This document shows positions 54,775-64,000 of a stretch of DNA of 64,000 bases, one piece after another. Position numbers and translations under genes: made by a program. The DNA is from Thalassotalea eurytherma (GTDB lineage: Bacteria > Pseudomonadota > Gammaproteobacteria > Enterobacterales > Alteromonadaceae). The first letter of the stretch is position 1, and the number at the start of each line of letters is the position of its first letter. The notes beneath the pieces were generated by a model. The model saw nothing but the letters and a program-made list of their open reading frames with translations. It was not told the origin of the DNA and did not search any database. The DNA lies in NCBI RefSeq assembly GCF_030161415.1, contig NZ_BSSU01000012.1:114761-178760 (forward strand), written 5' to 3'.

Positions 54775-57339
54775 ATGACTAAGCCGCAAAATCTAACCCA
54801 ATTAGTTGAGCAAAATAAAAAGGTTCAGCAAGAACTTGATAGCCTTAAAAAGGAATATCAATACCTTGCCGATCGCCACGATGCATTATTTAAGCTCAAT
54901 AGCCTATTGAGTGAATGTAAAGACATTCATGATTTCTACTTCCAGGTTCACAATGTTGTTGCATCTTTGATGGTTGCATACAACTTTTATATTGTACTTT
55001 ATGATCAAACCTTTGAAGAGCTAGAGTTTGTCTATCACGTAGATGAATATGATAAAACGCCTATCGGTAAAATTCCATTTGAAAACTTCAATGGTTCCTT
55101 AACTAATTATGTTATTCGCTCTGGTAAGGCTCTGCTAGCAACGCCTGAACGCTTAGCTGAACTGAAACAGCAAGATGAAATATCTAATGTAGGTTCCGAC
55201 AGTATTGATTGGTTAGGTGTGCCGCTTATCGATGATGGTTATATAGTAGGTGTTATTGCCGTACAAAGTTATACGGAATCAACTCGTTACCAGCAAGATG
55301 ATTTAGATATGTTGAACTTTGCGGCTCAGCATATTGTTTCTGCACTGACCTATGTGCAAGACACCGAGCGCTTACAAAAAGCAGTTTCCGCACGTACTAC
55401 CGAGCTCATGGAGCAAATCAGAGAACGTGAGAAGTCTGAGCTATTGCAAGAATCTCTGTTTAGAATTTCTGAATTGGCTTCTGAAAGTACTGTAGATTTA
55501 GATCATTTCTATTCCCAAGTACACAATATTGTCGGTCAGCTTATTAATGCATCTAACTTCTTCGTCGCTAAATATCAAAAAGAAAGTGATACCCTCAGTT
55601 TCTTATATTTCGTCGACCAGCTCTCTGAAAATGAGGTTCAAGATTTCAAACCTCGTAAAATGTCTAATCACTATACTGAGTTGGTCATTCGTTCTGGCAA
55701 AGAGGTCTTGCTTGATCGAGATAAAATGTATGCGCTTTATCAGCAAAACGTAACGTCAAAACCTCAAGGGAATTCGCGATCTTGGTTAGGTGTTCCGTTA
55801 AAAATTGATGATCAAATTATTGGTGCCATGGTTATTCAAAGTTACCAATCTGATGTCTTGTATACAGAATCAGATTCAGAGCTATTGAACTTCGTTGCAC
55901 AACACGTTGCCAATGCGATTAAACGCCGTGAGTCAATCGACTATGAGCGACGCACTCATGAGTTACTTGAAGAACAAGTACAAATTCGTACGCAAGCATT
56001 AGAAGAAGAAATTAAGCAAAGAAAACAAGCCGAGTCATTATTAAAGCATTCTGCTGCACATGATGCTTTAACAGGGTTGCCTAATCGAACGGTATTTATC
56101 GACCTTGTTGACCATGCGATTGCTTGCCAAAAGCGTCGCAATGACATGCAGTTTGCTGTGTTGTTCCTCGACTTAGATAGGTTCAAAGTGGTCAATGATA
56201 GCCTTGGCCATCATGCCGGTGATTTACTACTTAAAATTATCGCCAAAGAGCTGAAATATATCATTCGTGAAAAAGATACTGTTGCTCGTCTTGGTGGTGA
56301 TGAATTTGTTATCTTGATTGAAGATCTAGATGATCATGATGAAGCTTATGAAATAGCGCAACGTATCACTGAAATGTTAGAGCGCCCATTTGATATTGAG
56401 AAACAGCCAGTATTTATCGGGGCAAGTATTGGTGTCTTGTTTAGTGATGATCGCTACGCAAGTGCTGATATTATGTTGCGTGATGCCGATACAGCCATGT
56501 ATCACGCGAAAGATAAAGGTAAAGGCCGCTTTGAAGTGTTTGATGCATCAATGCACCAAAAAGTACAAAACGCACTTACCTTAGAAACCGATATGCGCGA
56601 AGCGATTGATCGTTCAGAGTTTCTCCCTTATTTCCAACCAATTGTAAATTTAGACAATGAGGCGGTTGTTGGTTTTGAAGCGCTAGCGCGTTGGCAAAGT
56701 GATAAACGTGGCTTTGTCTATCCTAGTGAATTTATTTCGTTAGCCGAAGAAACAGGCTTGGTCATGCAAATTGATTTACAGATCTTGGAAAAGTGCTGTA
56801 AGCAATTACAAACGTGGAAATCACTAGGTTCAGCCAGTGGGCTTTATGTCAGTTGTAACCTGTACTGCAACCACTTTTTCAATCCGACATTACCTGATGA
56901 AATTCTTAAGATCACTGAGGCCTATGGCATTGAGCCAACGCAAATCAGACTAGAAATTACCGAACGTGCGCTATTAGAAAATAACCATATCGTTTTAGCA
57001 AATATGAATGCGTTACAGCAGCTAGGTTTCAAAATTTTGCTTGATGATTTTGGCACAGGCTATTCGAGTTTAAGTTATTTACATCGCTTCCCAATTGACG
57101 TTTTAAAAATCGATCGTTCGTTTATTACAAACTTGCAAGAGCATGAGAGTAACCGAGCCATTATCAAAACGATTATTGATTTAGCGACCAACCTACAAAT
57201 GGCGACGGTAGGTGAGGGTATTGAGCATGAACAAGAGGCTAAGTTATTACAGCGGATGGATTGTAATTATGGTCAAGGCTTCTATTTTGCAAAACCGATG
57301 TCTGCTGACGACGTGATTAAGACATTAGAATTGACATAA
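54775..57339 (+). CDS. GAF-GAF-GGDEF-EAL cyclic-di-GMP enzyme
   Basis: An 854-residue cytoplasmic protein. N-terminal coiled coil (1-30), two GAF domains (about 40-205 and 230-390) of like sequence (SWLGVPL motifs in both), a coiled linker, a GGDEF domain with intact RLGGDEFV and an RxxD inhibitory site five residues before it (REKD), and an EAL domain with GFEALARW, ITERALLEN and DDFGTGYSSLSYL. Both catalytic halves look active, so net synthesis or hydrolysis of c-di-GMP depends on the GAF input. No transmembrane part is seen. It ends 26 bases before a small lipoprotein gene. Confidence 0.93.
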   Translation: MTKPQNLTQLVEQNKKVQQELDSLKKEYQYLADRHDALFKLNSLLSECKDIHDFYFQVHNVVASLMVAYNFYIVLYDQTFEELEFVYHVDEYDKTPIGKIPFENFNGSLTNYVIRSGKALLATPERLAELKQQDEISNVGSDSIDWLGVPLIDDGYIVGVIAVQSYTESTRYQQDDLDMLNFAAQHIVSALTYVQDTERLQKAVSARTTELMEQIREREKSELLQESLFRISELASESTVDLDHFYSQVHNIVGQLINASNFFVAKYQKESDTLSFLYFVDQLSENEVQDFKPRKMSNHYTELVIRSGKEVLLDRDKMYALYQQNVTSKPQGNSRSWLGVPLKIDDQIIGAMVIQSYQSDVLYTESDSELLNFVAQHVANAIKRRESIDYERRTHELLEEQVQIRTQALEEEIKQRKQAESLLKHSAAHDALTGLPNRTVFIDLVDHAIACQKRRNDMQFAVLFLDLDRFKVVNDSLGHHAGDLLLKIIAKELKYIIREKDTVARLGGDEFVILIEDLDDHDEAYEIAQRITEMLERPFDIEKQPVFIGASIGVLFSDDRYASADIMLRDADTAMYHAKDKGKGRFEVFDASMHQKVQNALTLETDMREAIDRSEFLPYFQPIVNLDNEAVVGFEALARWQSDKRGFVYPSEFISLAEETGLVMQIDLQILEKCCKQLQTWKSLGSASGLYVSCNLYCNHFFNPTLPDEILKITEAYGIEPTQIRLEITERALLENNHIVLANMNALQQLGFKILLDDFGTGYSSLSYLHRFPIDVLKIDRSFITNLQEHESNRAIIKTIIDLATNLQMATVGEGIEHEQEAKLLQRMDCNYGQGFYFAKPMSADDVIKTLELT

Positions 57340-57365
57340 TTTAAATTGAGGACTAAGGATTAAGG

Positions 57366-57707
57366 ATGAAGTATCTAGTTATCATGTTAAGCGTGTTGGC
57401 GCTAACTGCCTGTCAGCAAACAGAGCCAGAAAAAAATACCAGCGCGAAGATTAAAGAACAAAATACAACTATGATCACAGTAACAGTGAAATATCTTGAG
57501 TTTGAAGGTGGCTTTTATGGTCTTGTTACGCAAGATGGAAAGAAGTTATTGCCAATGAATTTAGCACCTGAATATAGAAAAGCAGGAACTGTAATAAAAG
57601 TATCAGGTAAGCAGTTAACAGATGTGATGACAATCCAGCAATGGGGCACGCCTTATCAAATATCTGATGTTGAATTAGTTAAAAAGGGGCGTTCGGCTCA
57701 AGAATAA
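57366..57707 (+). CDS. Small lipoprotein, function unknown
   Basis: A 113-residue lipoprotein: lipobox LTAC (Cys 16), then a beta-rich body (TVTVKYLEFEGGFYGLVTQDGKKLLPMNL) that suggests a small OB-like fold. No family named. It follows the GGDEF-EAL gene on the same strand and shares its terminator, so they may be co-transcribed. Confidence 0.75.
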   Translation: MKYLVIMLSVLALTACQQTEPEKNTSAKIKEQNTTMITVTVKYLEFEGGFYGLVTQDGKKLLPMNLAPEYRKAGTVIKVSGKQLTDVMTIQQWGTPYQISDVELVKKGRSAQE

Positions 57708-57731
57708 AAAAAGCGCCTTGGCGCTTTTTTT
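57706..57731. terminator. Bidirectional terminator
   Basis: AAAAAAAGCGCC/GGCGCTTTTTTT with a tight loop between the lipoprotein and the convergent phosphatase gene. Confidence 0.9.
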
Positions 57732-58221
57732 ATTTTTTACATTCAAGGGGCTGTTTAAGCACGGTGATGTCTCTATCATCACCATCAATTGTGATTTGAA
57801 AAAGCAATTGGTACTCATTTTCATCAATCATCTCTAACTCTTCACCCGTTAAAAAACTTGCTAAGGCTGGTGTTGTATTACTATGACCAACCACTAAAGC
57901 ATTTTCCTTTTCTTTTAGCAAAGTAATGGCAAATTGCTCTAGAGCTTTTGGTGAATACTGCTTTATTCCTAAACCGAGAGCCTTTGCAGTAGGTGCTGCC
58001 GTTTCTAATGTACGATTATACGGCGTACTATAAACATACTTAATTTCTGCAAGCGAAAGCATTTCAGCTAAATGCTGCGCTCTTAGGCTTCCACAACTTG
58101 TTAAGTTTGGATTTTTTTGTTCCGGCTGTTTTTCCGCATGACGTGTTAAATATAGCGTAAACTCTTGCGCTGATATTGCTGGCGCAAGTAGCAATGAAAC
58201 CAATAATAAGTATTTTTGCAT
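57730..58221 (-). CDS. Secreted histidine phosphatase family protein
   Basis: A 163-residue protein with a signal peptide (1-18) and a compact phosphoglycerate-mutase-like fold. The phospho-His lies in LTRHAEK (RHG-type), with the second His in VVGHSNTTPAL. Size is like SixA, but export and lack of partners make the substrate unknown. It is the last gene of a minus-strand pair, 20 bases after sthA. Confidence 0.85.
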   Translation of the reverse strand: MQKYLLLVSLLLAPAISAQEFTLYLTRHAEKQPEQKNPNLTSCGSLRAQHLAEMLSLAEIKYVYSTPYNRTLETAAPTAKALGLGIKQYSPKALEQFAITLLKEKENALVVGHSNTTPALASFLTGEELEMIDENEYQLLFQITIDGDDRDITVLKQPLECKK

Positions 58222-58241
58222 CGTAACTAGTATCTATTTAA

Positions 58242-59678
58242 TTAAAATAATCGGTTTAAACCATTTAATGCTGCCACCCTAAAGGCTTCTGCCATTGTAG
58301 GGTAGTTAAAGGTAGTCTCAACAAAATACTCGATTGTATTACCACCATGTTGTTGCTGCATAATAGCCTGACCGATATGAATAATTTCAGCAGCATTTTC
58401 GCCAAAACAGTGAATACCTAATATCTCTTTGGTTTCTCGGTGGAAAAGAATTTTTAAGGAGCCTACTAAGCTATTAGCAATTTGAGCACGTGCTAAGTGT
58501 TTAAATTGAGCGCGACCAACTTCGTAAGGTACTTTAGCTTCTGTTAATTCTTGCTCTGTTCGGCCCACTGAGCTGATTTCGGGAATGGTGTAGATACCGG
58601 TAGGAATATCAGAAATTAACTTAGCCGTACTGCGATGATCGATCATCGCGGAAGCTGCTAAGCGCCCTTGATCATAAGCGGCACTTGCTAAACTTGGGTA
58701 GCCAATGACATCACCAACAGCATAAATGTTGTCGGCACTTGTTTGGTATTGATCATTTACTTTCAATTGACCACGGCCATCAGCTGATAGAGTGGCGTTT
58801 GCCAATTTCAAATCAGCCGTATTACCCGTTCGACCATTTGCCCAAAGCAAACAGTCTGCTTTCATCTTTTTACCCGATTCTAAGTGGACGATAACCGAAT
58901 CATCGGTTGCTTCGACACTCGAAATTTGTTCACCATGTCGAATAACCACACCGTTATTCCAAAGGTGGTAGCTTAATGAGTCTGAAATTTCATCATCAAG
59001 AAAAGATAACAAGCGATCACGGGTATTAATTAAGTCAACTTTAACACCAAGGCCTCTAAAGATTGACGCATACTCGCTGCCAATAACACCGGCACCATAA
59101 ATAATGATAGAGCGAGGGTCATGTGCCAAAGATAAGATAGTATCTGAGTCGTAAACGCGAGGGTGGCTAAAATCAATATCGTCAGGACGGTATGGATGTG
59201 AGCCAGTTGCAATAACAATCTGTTCAGCAGTTATTTGCTCAACTGAACCATCTGGTTTAATAATTTTCAGCGTATGTTCGTCAATAAAAGAGGCTTCACC
59301 AACAATGTGCTCTACGCGATTTCTATCATAAAAACCACTGCGCAACTGAACTTGCTTACGAATAACAGCTTCAGCGTGTTTTAGAATGTCTGAAAACGTT
59401 AAGTGTTTTGCTTTTTCATGTTTGCGAAATAAAGGATTCGAATTGTATTCAATAAGGCGACTAACACTTTGGCGAAGTGCCTTTGAAGGAATTGTTCCCC
59501 AGTGCGTACAGCCACCACCAACGTCTTTGTAACGCTCAACAATTGCAACGCGCTTTTGTTTTTTAGCTAATTCCATCGACGTGCCTTCACCACCAGGGCC
59601 TGAGCCGATAATGATTGCGTCAAAATCATACTGAGTAGCTGCTTGTTTGGTTTCGCTCTTTACGTTTTTTTTAGACAA
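58242..59678 (-). CDS. sthA: Soluble pyridine nucleotide transhydrogenase
   Basis: A 478-residue flavoprotein equilibrating NADPH and NADH. FAD-binding [16 protein letters not shown], the [13 protein letters not shown] motif in which one of the two redox cysteines of related disulfide reductases is replaced (diagnostic of SthA), NAD-binding [13 protein letters not shown] and the C-terminal dimer domain. In the same neighbourhood as fabR and trmA, as in other gammaproteobacteria. Confidence 0.95.
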   Translation of the reverse strand: MSKKNVKSETKQAATQYDFDAIIIGSGPGGEGTSMELAKKQKRVAIVERYKDVGGGCTHWGTIPSKALRQSVSRLIEYNSNPLFRKHEKAKHLTFSDILKHAEAVIRKQVQLRSGFYDRNRVEHIVGEASFIDEHTLKIIKPDGSVEQITAEQIVIATGSHPYRPDDIDFSHPRVYDSDTILSLAHDPRSIIIYGAGVIGSEYASIFRGLGVKVDLINTRDRLLSFLDDEISDSLSYHLWNNGVVIRHGEQISSVEATDDSVIVHLESGKKMKADCLLWANGRTGNTADLKLANATLSADGRGQLKVNDQYQTSADNIYAVGDVIGYPSLASAAYDQGRLAASAMIDHRSTAKLISDIPTGIYTIPEISSVGRTEQELTEAKVPYEVGRAQFKHLARAQIANSLVGSLKILFHRETKEILGIHCFGENAAEIIHIGQAIMQQQHGGNTIEYFVETTFNYPTMAEAFRVAALNGLNRLF

Positions 59679-59769
59679 AATAAAAATCCAACTCCTGCGT
59701 ATCTTGTTGAAAAGTTTAACAGGAATTGGATTTAAATTAACTACTACTTAAGTTTATTTCACTGCGTTA

Positions 59770-60888
59770 TTAAGCAAGTTTCGCCGTCATAAGAGTAAAA
59801 CGCTTTTTTTGCTCATTAAAACGTGCTTTTAATTCAACGTATTGCTTATTCAATTCTGAATTTTCAACGTCGCTAAGTAGTTCAGCTTTTTTAGTTGCGA
59901 TGAGTTGTTTCTTGGCATCGTAAAAGGCATTTAGCTTAGATACAACAAGGTCATACTCTTGTTCTAGTTTGTCTAGCATAGCTTCAGCATTCGGGTGTTG
60001 GGCAATACGCAGTTGCGTGCGTTTCAATGTCATAGATAATTTGGCTTTCTCTATTTTATCTTCAGGACTTATGCGTAATTTTGTTGTTAGGTTTAGGTAT
60101 TCACAACCTTTAATTAACCATTTTGTCGGGTCAAACTGCCACCAACGTATGCCATTACGGTAATCGTTTTCAAAAATATGATGAAAGTTGTGGTAACCCT
60201 CACCAAAAGTAAAGAATGCTAAAATTCCATTATCGCGAGCAGTATTTTTATCGGTGTATGTTTGTTTACCCCAAATATGCGCGAGCGAATTAATGAAAAA
60301 GGTCGTGTGGTGGCTTAATACTAAGCGCAAGAAACCAATTAATAAGATTGCACTGATAAGATCGCCGTTGATCAAACCGAAAGCTATGGGCACACCAAAG
60401 TTCATTGCTATGGTAAGTAACAAGTAATGTTTATGCTGCCACATAACGATTTTGTCTTTTTGTAGGTCACGCACATTGTCATAGTTGCTGTAACGGCTTG
60501 CCTGATACTCCCGTAACATCCATCCAATGTGTGAATACCAAAAGCCCTTTTTAGCAGAGTAAGGGTCTTTATCGTTGTTATCGACATGCTTGTGATGGAT
60601 ACGGTGATCTGAAGACCAATGTAAGGCACTATTTTGAAGTGCAAAAGCACCGCCTAAAGCAAAAATGAAACGTAAGCTCCAATGAGCTTGGTAAGTTTTG
60701 TGTGACCACAATCTGTGGTAGCCAGCGGTAATTGACATGCCACAATAGATAAAACAAATTACTGCCATAACTATTTCAGCAGTATCGAAACCGTGTGTAA
60801 ATGCGCGATAAGGCACAGCCACGGCAGCAATTAAGAATGTTATTAAGAATATAATAACGTTTAGCCATATGATTTTAGGCTTGTTCAT
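59770..60888 (-). CDS. Stearoyl-CoA-type delta-9 acyl desaturase with coiled-coil tail
   Basis: A 372-residue membrane di-iron desaturase. Histidine boxes HRLWSH (about 62), HRIHHKH (about 98) and HNFHH (about 235) match the acyl-CoA delta-9 family; four helices surround them. The last 95 residues are a charged coiled coil not needed for catalysis. ATG 60888 follows GGAAG; the longer frame to 60951 crosses the FabR-like box and is not used. Repression by FabR, whose gene is divergent, is inferred. Confidence 0.92.
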   Translation of the reverse strand: MNKPKIIWLNVIIFLITFLIAAVAVPYRAFTHGFDTAEIVMAVICFIYCGMSITAGYHRLWSHKTYQAHWSLRFIFALGGAFALQNSALHWSSDHRIHHKHVDNNDKDPYSAKKGFWYSHIGWMLREYQASRYSNYDNVRDLQKDKIVMWQHKHYLLLTIAMNFGVPIAFGLINGDLISAILLIGFLRLVLSHHTTFFINSLAHIWGKQTYTDKNTARDNGILAFFTFGEGYHNFHHIFENDYRNGIRWWQFDPTKWLIKGCEYLNLTTKLRISPEDKIEKAKLSMTLKRTQLRIAQHPNAEAMLDKLEQEYDLVVSKLNAFYDAKKQLIATKKAELLSDVENSELNKQYVELKARFNEQKKRFTLMTAKLA

Positions 60889-60918
60889 AGATCTTCCAAA
60901 ATCAGAATAAATACTTTC

Positions 60919-60936
60919 AGCTAACAAGTGTACGCC
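60919..60936 (-). promoter_or_regulatory. FabR-like operator of the delta-9 desaturase
   Basis: On the minus strand GGCGTACACTTGTTAGCT, the best match in the window to the FabR operator pattern, 31-48 bases before the desaturase start and 152 bases from the fabR start. Confidence 0.8.
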
Positions 60937-61087
60937 AAAATATAAAAGCACGCTAGACCTGAGTACCTATAGTATAGACAGATAGTTAAAAATTTAAGAC
61001 GAAATGATTACGTGACATAGCAAGTCATGACAAGCGACTTAGCTTTGCGTATTATAGTGACAAATTTGAATGATGAAGTAGATGTAG

Positions 61088-61714
61088 ATGACCGGAGTTC
61101 GCGCACAACAAAAAGAAAAAACAAGACGCCAACTAATAGATGCTGCCTTAAGTCAACTCAGCGCAGAGCGTAGCTTTTCGAGCTTGAGTTTACGCGAAGT
61201 CGCTAAAGAAGCGGGCTTGGCACCTACCTCTTTTTACCGTCATTTTGCAGATATGGATGAGCTTGGCTTAACGCTAGTAGATGAAGCGGGGCTTACATTG
61301 CGCCAATTGATGCGGCAAGCTCGACAACGGATTGAAAAAGGTGGTTCTGTTATTAATATTTCCGTACGTACCTTTATGGAATTTATTGATGACAATGCGA
61401 ATATCTTTAGATTGCTGCTACGCGAACGTTCTGGAACGTCAGCTGAATTTCGTGCCGCTGTTAGTCGTGAAATTCGCTATTTTACCTTAGAGTTAGCTGA
61501 CTATTTACAAGCGGCGAATCAGTTAGATCATCAAATAGCCCAATATCAAGCCGATGCCGCTGTTACTGTCGTGTTTTCTGCAGGTGCCGATGCTTTAGAT
61601 ATGAATCAAGCTGAACGCGAAGAGTTATCTCATCGCACAATTAGCCAGCTGCGATTCATTGCTAGAGGCGCCGCCGACTTTAGTTCACGAATTAAAAATA
61701 AAAAGACTACTTAG
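61088..61714 (+). CDS. fabR: FabR transcriptional repressor of unsaturated fatty acid genes
   Basis: A 208-residue TetR-family regulator. The N-terminal HTH ([31 protein letters not shown]) and the ligand domain ([31 protein letters not shown]) match E. coli FabR nearly position for position, which senses acyl thioesters and represses fabA/fabB. Here its likely targets in the window are the two desaturase operons. It overlaps the end of the convergent trmA by 8 bases. Confidence 0.95.
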   Translation: MTGVRAQQKEKTRRQLIDAALSQLSAERSFSSLSLREVAKEAGLAPTSFYRHFADMDELGLTLVDEAGLTLRQLMRQARQRIEKGGSVINISVRTFMEFIDDNANIFRLLLRERSGTSAEFRAAVSREIRYFTLELADYLQAANQLDHQIAQYQADAAVTVVFSAGADALDMNQAEREELSHRTISQLRFIARGAADFSSRIKNKKTT

Positions 61715-62810
61715 CTTTTCTTGTTAAATAAACACCTGTTTCAATATGGTCGGTATAAGGGAATTGATCGAATAGCGCAAAGTTTTCAACATGGTGAGTT
61801 TTACTAAGCGTTTCTAGATTTGCCTTTAACGTATGTGGATTGCAAGAAATGTACACTATGCGCTCAAATCTACTGACCAGCTCTAAACTATCGTCATCAA
61901 GGCCTGCTCGTGGCGGATCAACTAACACCGTATCGTAACGATAAGTTGTTAGGTCGATACCTTCTAGACGTCGGAAAGTTCGTTCGCCATTCATTGCTTG
62001 GCTAAATTCTTCACTGGCAAGACGAACAATAATAATGTTCTCTTTTTTATTCGCTGAAATATTTAACTGTGCTGAGTTAACTGACGTTTTTGATATTTCA
62101 GTACCCAAAACTCGAGTAAAGTTATCGGCTAAAGCGATACTAAAATTGCCGTTACCACAATAAAGCTCTATGAGGTCGCCACCAATACCTGTTGTTACTT
62201 GTTTTGCCCACGACAACATATGTTCATTTACACCACCATTGGGTTGGGTAAAACTATTTTCAACTTGTTGGTAATGAAGAGACTGTCCATCTACCTCAAG
62301 TACTTCGTTAACATAATCTCGTGCTAAAATAATCTTTTGTTTACGAGCACGACCGATAATATCAACGGTACCTAATACCTTTGACAAACGTTCGCTTAAA
62401 AGTAAGGCATTTTGATGCCATTCGTCAGTAAGTGGCTTGTGGTAAAGCATACTAATAAGAAGTTCACCGCTTTTAGTTGAAAGGAAATCAACCTGGAATA
62501 AACGTTCACGTAAAACTTTACGCGTTTTTATATCTTCCAAAAGCGCCTTCATTGCTTTGTTGATTAAAACACTTGCTACAGGAAAATCCTCTACCTTGAA
62601 TTTCTCTTTGGTTTCTTTATCAAACATAATAAAGAAAAGGTCATCGCCTTCATGCCAAAGTCTAAATTCGGCTCTCAATCTATAGTTAAGAGGCGCTGAG
62701 CGGTATATTTCAGTCTCTGGTAAAGAGAAGTCGGCAAACAAAGACTCCATCGCTTGACGCTTTTGAGTGAGTTGCGGCTCGTAGTTTTCTGGAGATACGT
62801 GGCTGAACAT
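61707..62810 (-). CDS. trmA: tRNA (uracil-54-C5) methyltransferase
   Basis: A 367-residue SAM enzyme that makes ribothymidine at U54 of tRNA. SAM motif [15 protein letters not shown], catalytic [11 protein letters not shown] and the nucleophile Cys in [11 protein letters not shown]; no N-terminal TRAM or iron-sulfur cluster, which separates it from RlmD/RlmC. Proximity to fabR is shared with enterobacteria. Confidence 0.96.
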   Translation of the reverse strand: MFSHVSPENYEPQLTQKRQAMESLFADFSLPETEIYRSAPLNYRLRAEFRLWHEGDDLFFIMFDKETKEKFKVEDFPVASVLINKAMKALLEDIKTRKVLRERLFQVDFLSTKSGELLISMLYHKPLTDEWHQNALLLSERLSKVLGTVDIIGRARKQKIILARDYVNEVLEVDGQSLHYQQVENSFTQPNGGVNEHMLSWAKQVTTGIGGDLIELYCGNGNFSIALADNFTRVLGTEISKTSVNSAQLNISANKKENIIIVRLASEEFSQAMNGERTFRRLEGIDLTTYRYDTVLVDPPRAGLDDDSLELVSRFERIVYISCNPHTLKANLETLSKTHHVENFALFDQFPYTDHIETGVYLTRKAK

Positions 62811-62913
62811 AAAATATACCTTTAATAAAATAACGAGCGAATTCTAGCGACCAATCAATGAAAGTCTAGTGAAACTTATAAAGAGTAGGTAATTTTATTA
62901 AAGCAGAAAATAA

Positions 62914-62938
62914 AAAAGCTCGCATAAAGCGAGCTTTT
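62914..62938 (-). terminator. Terminator after the RRM gene
   Basis: AAAAGCTCGC/GCGAGCTTTT stem with an ATAAA loop and a T-run on the minus strand, 25 bases past the stop. Confidence 0.88.
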
Positions 62939-62962
62939 AAATCATGCCCAGTATCTTTGAAT

Positions 62963-63415
62963 TTATTCTTCAGACTTTTCCGGACGTTCTTTTGCTTCAC
63001 GTACTTTTAACGTACGTTGTTGGAATTCAGTATCATTTAATGCCTTTATTGCTTTATCACTATCTTGTGCTGAAATTTCAACAAAACCAAACCCACGACG
63101 TTTGCCAGTATTCTTGTCTTTCATTAATCGTACTGAATGAACATAACCGTGTTCAGCAAACAAATGACGAACTGCAGCTTCATTTGCTCGGTATGGCAGG
63201 TTACCTACATAAAGTGTTTTTATATCGTCAGTTGCAGCATCAGTTTCAGACGACTCATTAAGTTGTGTTGAAATAAAGAAGCCAACTAGAGAACCAATGA
63301 AAGCACCAATGGCAGTTGAATATTGATCAGCCGATAACAAGCCAGCGGCAAAATAACTTACAGCCGAAATAACAACGGCAATAAGGATTGCCTTAATAAA
63401 GAGAGGGAAATTCAT
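62963..63415 (-). CDS. Membrane-anchored RRM RNA-binding protein
   Basis: A 150-residue protein: two N-terminal membrane helices (about 5-25 and 32-52), a short acidic linker, then one RNA-recognition motif (about 66-140) with RNP2 LYVGNL and RNP1 RRGFGFVEI, and a charged tail. Bacterial RRM proteins are usually soluble and cold-inducible; a membrane-tethered form is known in marine gammaproteobacteria but uncharacterised. Its target RNA is unknown. Confidence 0.88.
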   Translation of the reverse strand: MNFPLFIKAILIAVVISAVSYFAAGLLSADQYSTAIGAFIGSLVGFFISTQLNESSETDAATDDIKTLYVGNLPYRANEAAVRHLFAEHGYVHSVRLMKDKNTGKRRGFGFVEISAQDSDKAIKALNDTEFQQRTLKVREAKERPEKSEE

Positions 63416-63768
63416 AAATATCTACCTAATTATTGTTTTTAAAATAAAAATAGCAATTCTATGTTACTCACCTTTTACTAATGTGCAACATATATGATGA
63501 TTTATCAGGCGATTTGTTGTTTCCTTGTTATAAAATAGGCTTTTTTACGTTAATAGTAGGTTCTTATCAATGATTAGCCCGCTTATTGAAGCAAAATTAT
63601 CTATTTTGACGGTACTTATATAGGCTTTTATTCATTCTCTAAAACGATGTTTTTGAATTGGAACCACGATAAAAGATCGCCCTCTACTAAAGATCAAACA
63701 CTTACAGCGCTTTATTTATGCGGTTTGTATAGAAAGCGACCAAACAGTAAATTAATTCAAATTAGTTG
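63416..63768. other. Gene-free interval before stable-RNA promoters
   Basis: No supported ORF. The last 60 bases are AT-rich (AAATTAATTCAAATTAG) and could act as an UP element for the promoter that follows. Confidence 0.45.
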
Positions 63769-63796
63769 TTGACGTGTCGTCAAAAATCTCTAAAAT
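63769..63796 (+). promoter_or_regulatory. rRNA-type promoter P1
   Basis: TTGACG, 16 bases, TAAAAT, then a GCGC discriminator typical of stringently controlled stable-RNA promoters. AT-rich sequence lies upstream. Confidence 0.75.
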
Positions 63797-63916
63797 GCGC
63801 TCCACTTCTTCGGGACAGACCCAAAGCAGTGTTTTGATAAGTTTAGTTAACGATAGTGAAACTAAACGGCCAACAAAACTTACGAAAACAAAATGAAAAA
63901 AAGTTTTCAAAAAGTG

Positions 63917-63944
63917 TTGACATCAAAACTGAGAAGCGTAGAAT
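63917..63944 (+). promoter_or_regulatory. rRNA-type promoter P2
   Basis: TTGACA, 16 bases, TAGAAT, GCGC discriminator, 148 bases after P1. The leader then carries GCTTCG/CGAAGC arms (63954-63959, near 63983-63988). The transcribed RNA, probably a 16S rRNA or possibly tRNA operon, lies beyond the window. Confidence 0.78.
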
Positions 63945-64000
63945 GCGCATCTCGCTTCGGGGCAGCGGCCACAACGGCTTAGCACGAAGCATACAGCTTG

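Overview
The window is AT-rich, densely coded chromosomal DNA from a marine gammaproteobacterium of the Alteromonadales, most likely Colwelliaceae (Colwellia/Thalassotalea type). This placement is inferred from gene content and order: ArcA next to a free-standing Hpt protein, sthA-desaturase-fabR-trmA, anmK-mepM-tyrS, mtnN-cobD, and a stable-RNA promoter pair at the right edge. No transposase, integrase, phage gene, CRISPR array or tRNA gene was found. Gene ends were checked against stop codons, and several starts were moved to internal codons with better ribosome binding sites or ATGA overlaps.

Left part (1-13.7 kb), accessory character. A copper/silver export operon on the minus strand runs from a His/Met-rich secreted peptide through a DUF411 protein, CusC, CusB, CusA and two PepSY membrane proteins; the last is cut by the window edge. 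CusB carries two CusF-like domains at its C-terminus, and the second has lost most metal ligands. Next come four unrecognised genes (8.3-10.6 kb). Two encode paralogues, and two proteins share an N-terminal motif. A Tat-exported M24 peptidase follows, then a truncated amidohydrolase pseudogene whose break coincides with a small inverted-repeat element.

Middle part (13.7-40.8 kb), mostly core. It holds a thioesterase, ssb, anmK, mepM, tyrS, an RraB-like protein, a TRIC channel with a rhodanese, a CobD-like protein, mtnN and a dimeric dUTPase. A ferredoxin reductase/fatty-acid desaturase operon follows, then gltBD, folE2, hptA/arcA, a histidine kinase, rsmC and a tandem DsbA-like protein.

40.8-44.3 kb is the most notable locus. 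A clear lysine riboswitch precedes a tightly coupled operon of a DapD-like succinyltransferase, a LysA-like PLP decarboxylase and an M14 AstE-like deacylase. This looks like a lysine-controlled succinylation/decarboxylation/desuccinylation module separate from the ordinary DAP genes. The acyltransferase has lost motifs conserved in DapD.

Right part (44.3-64 kb). A Zur-like operator precedes a small CxxCH protein and a His-rich ZnuD-like TonB receptor. After these come CvfB, TerB, an RND efflux pair, a 2OG-Fe(II) oxygenase, a GAF-GAF-GGDEF-EAL protein, SthA, a second desaturase, fabR, trmA and a membrane-anchored RRM protein. The last 230 bases carry two rRNA-type promoters.

Three FabR-like operators in this window, two before the reductase/desaturase operon and one before the second desaturase, suggest that the fabR gene here controls both desaturases. 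Zinc and copper handling, membrane unsaturation and lysine sensing are the regulatory themes.
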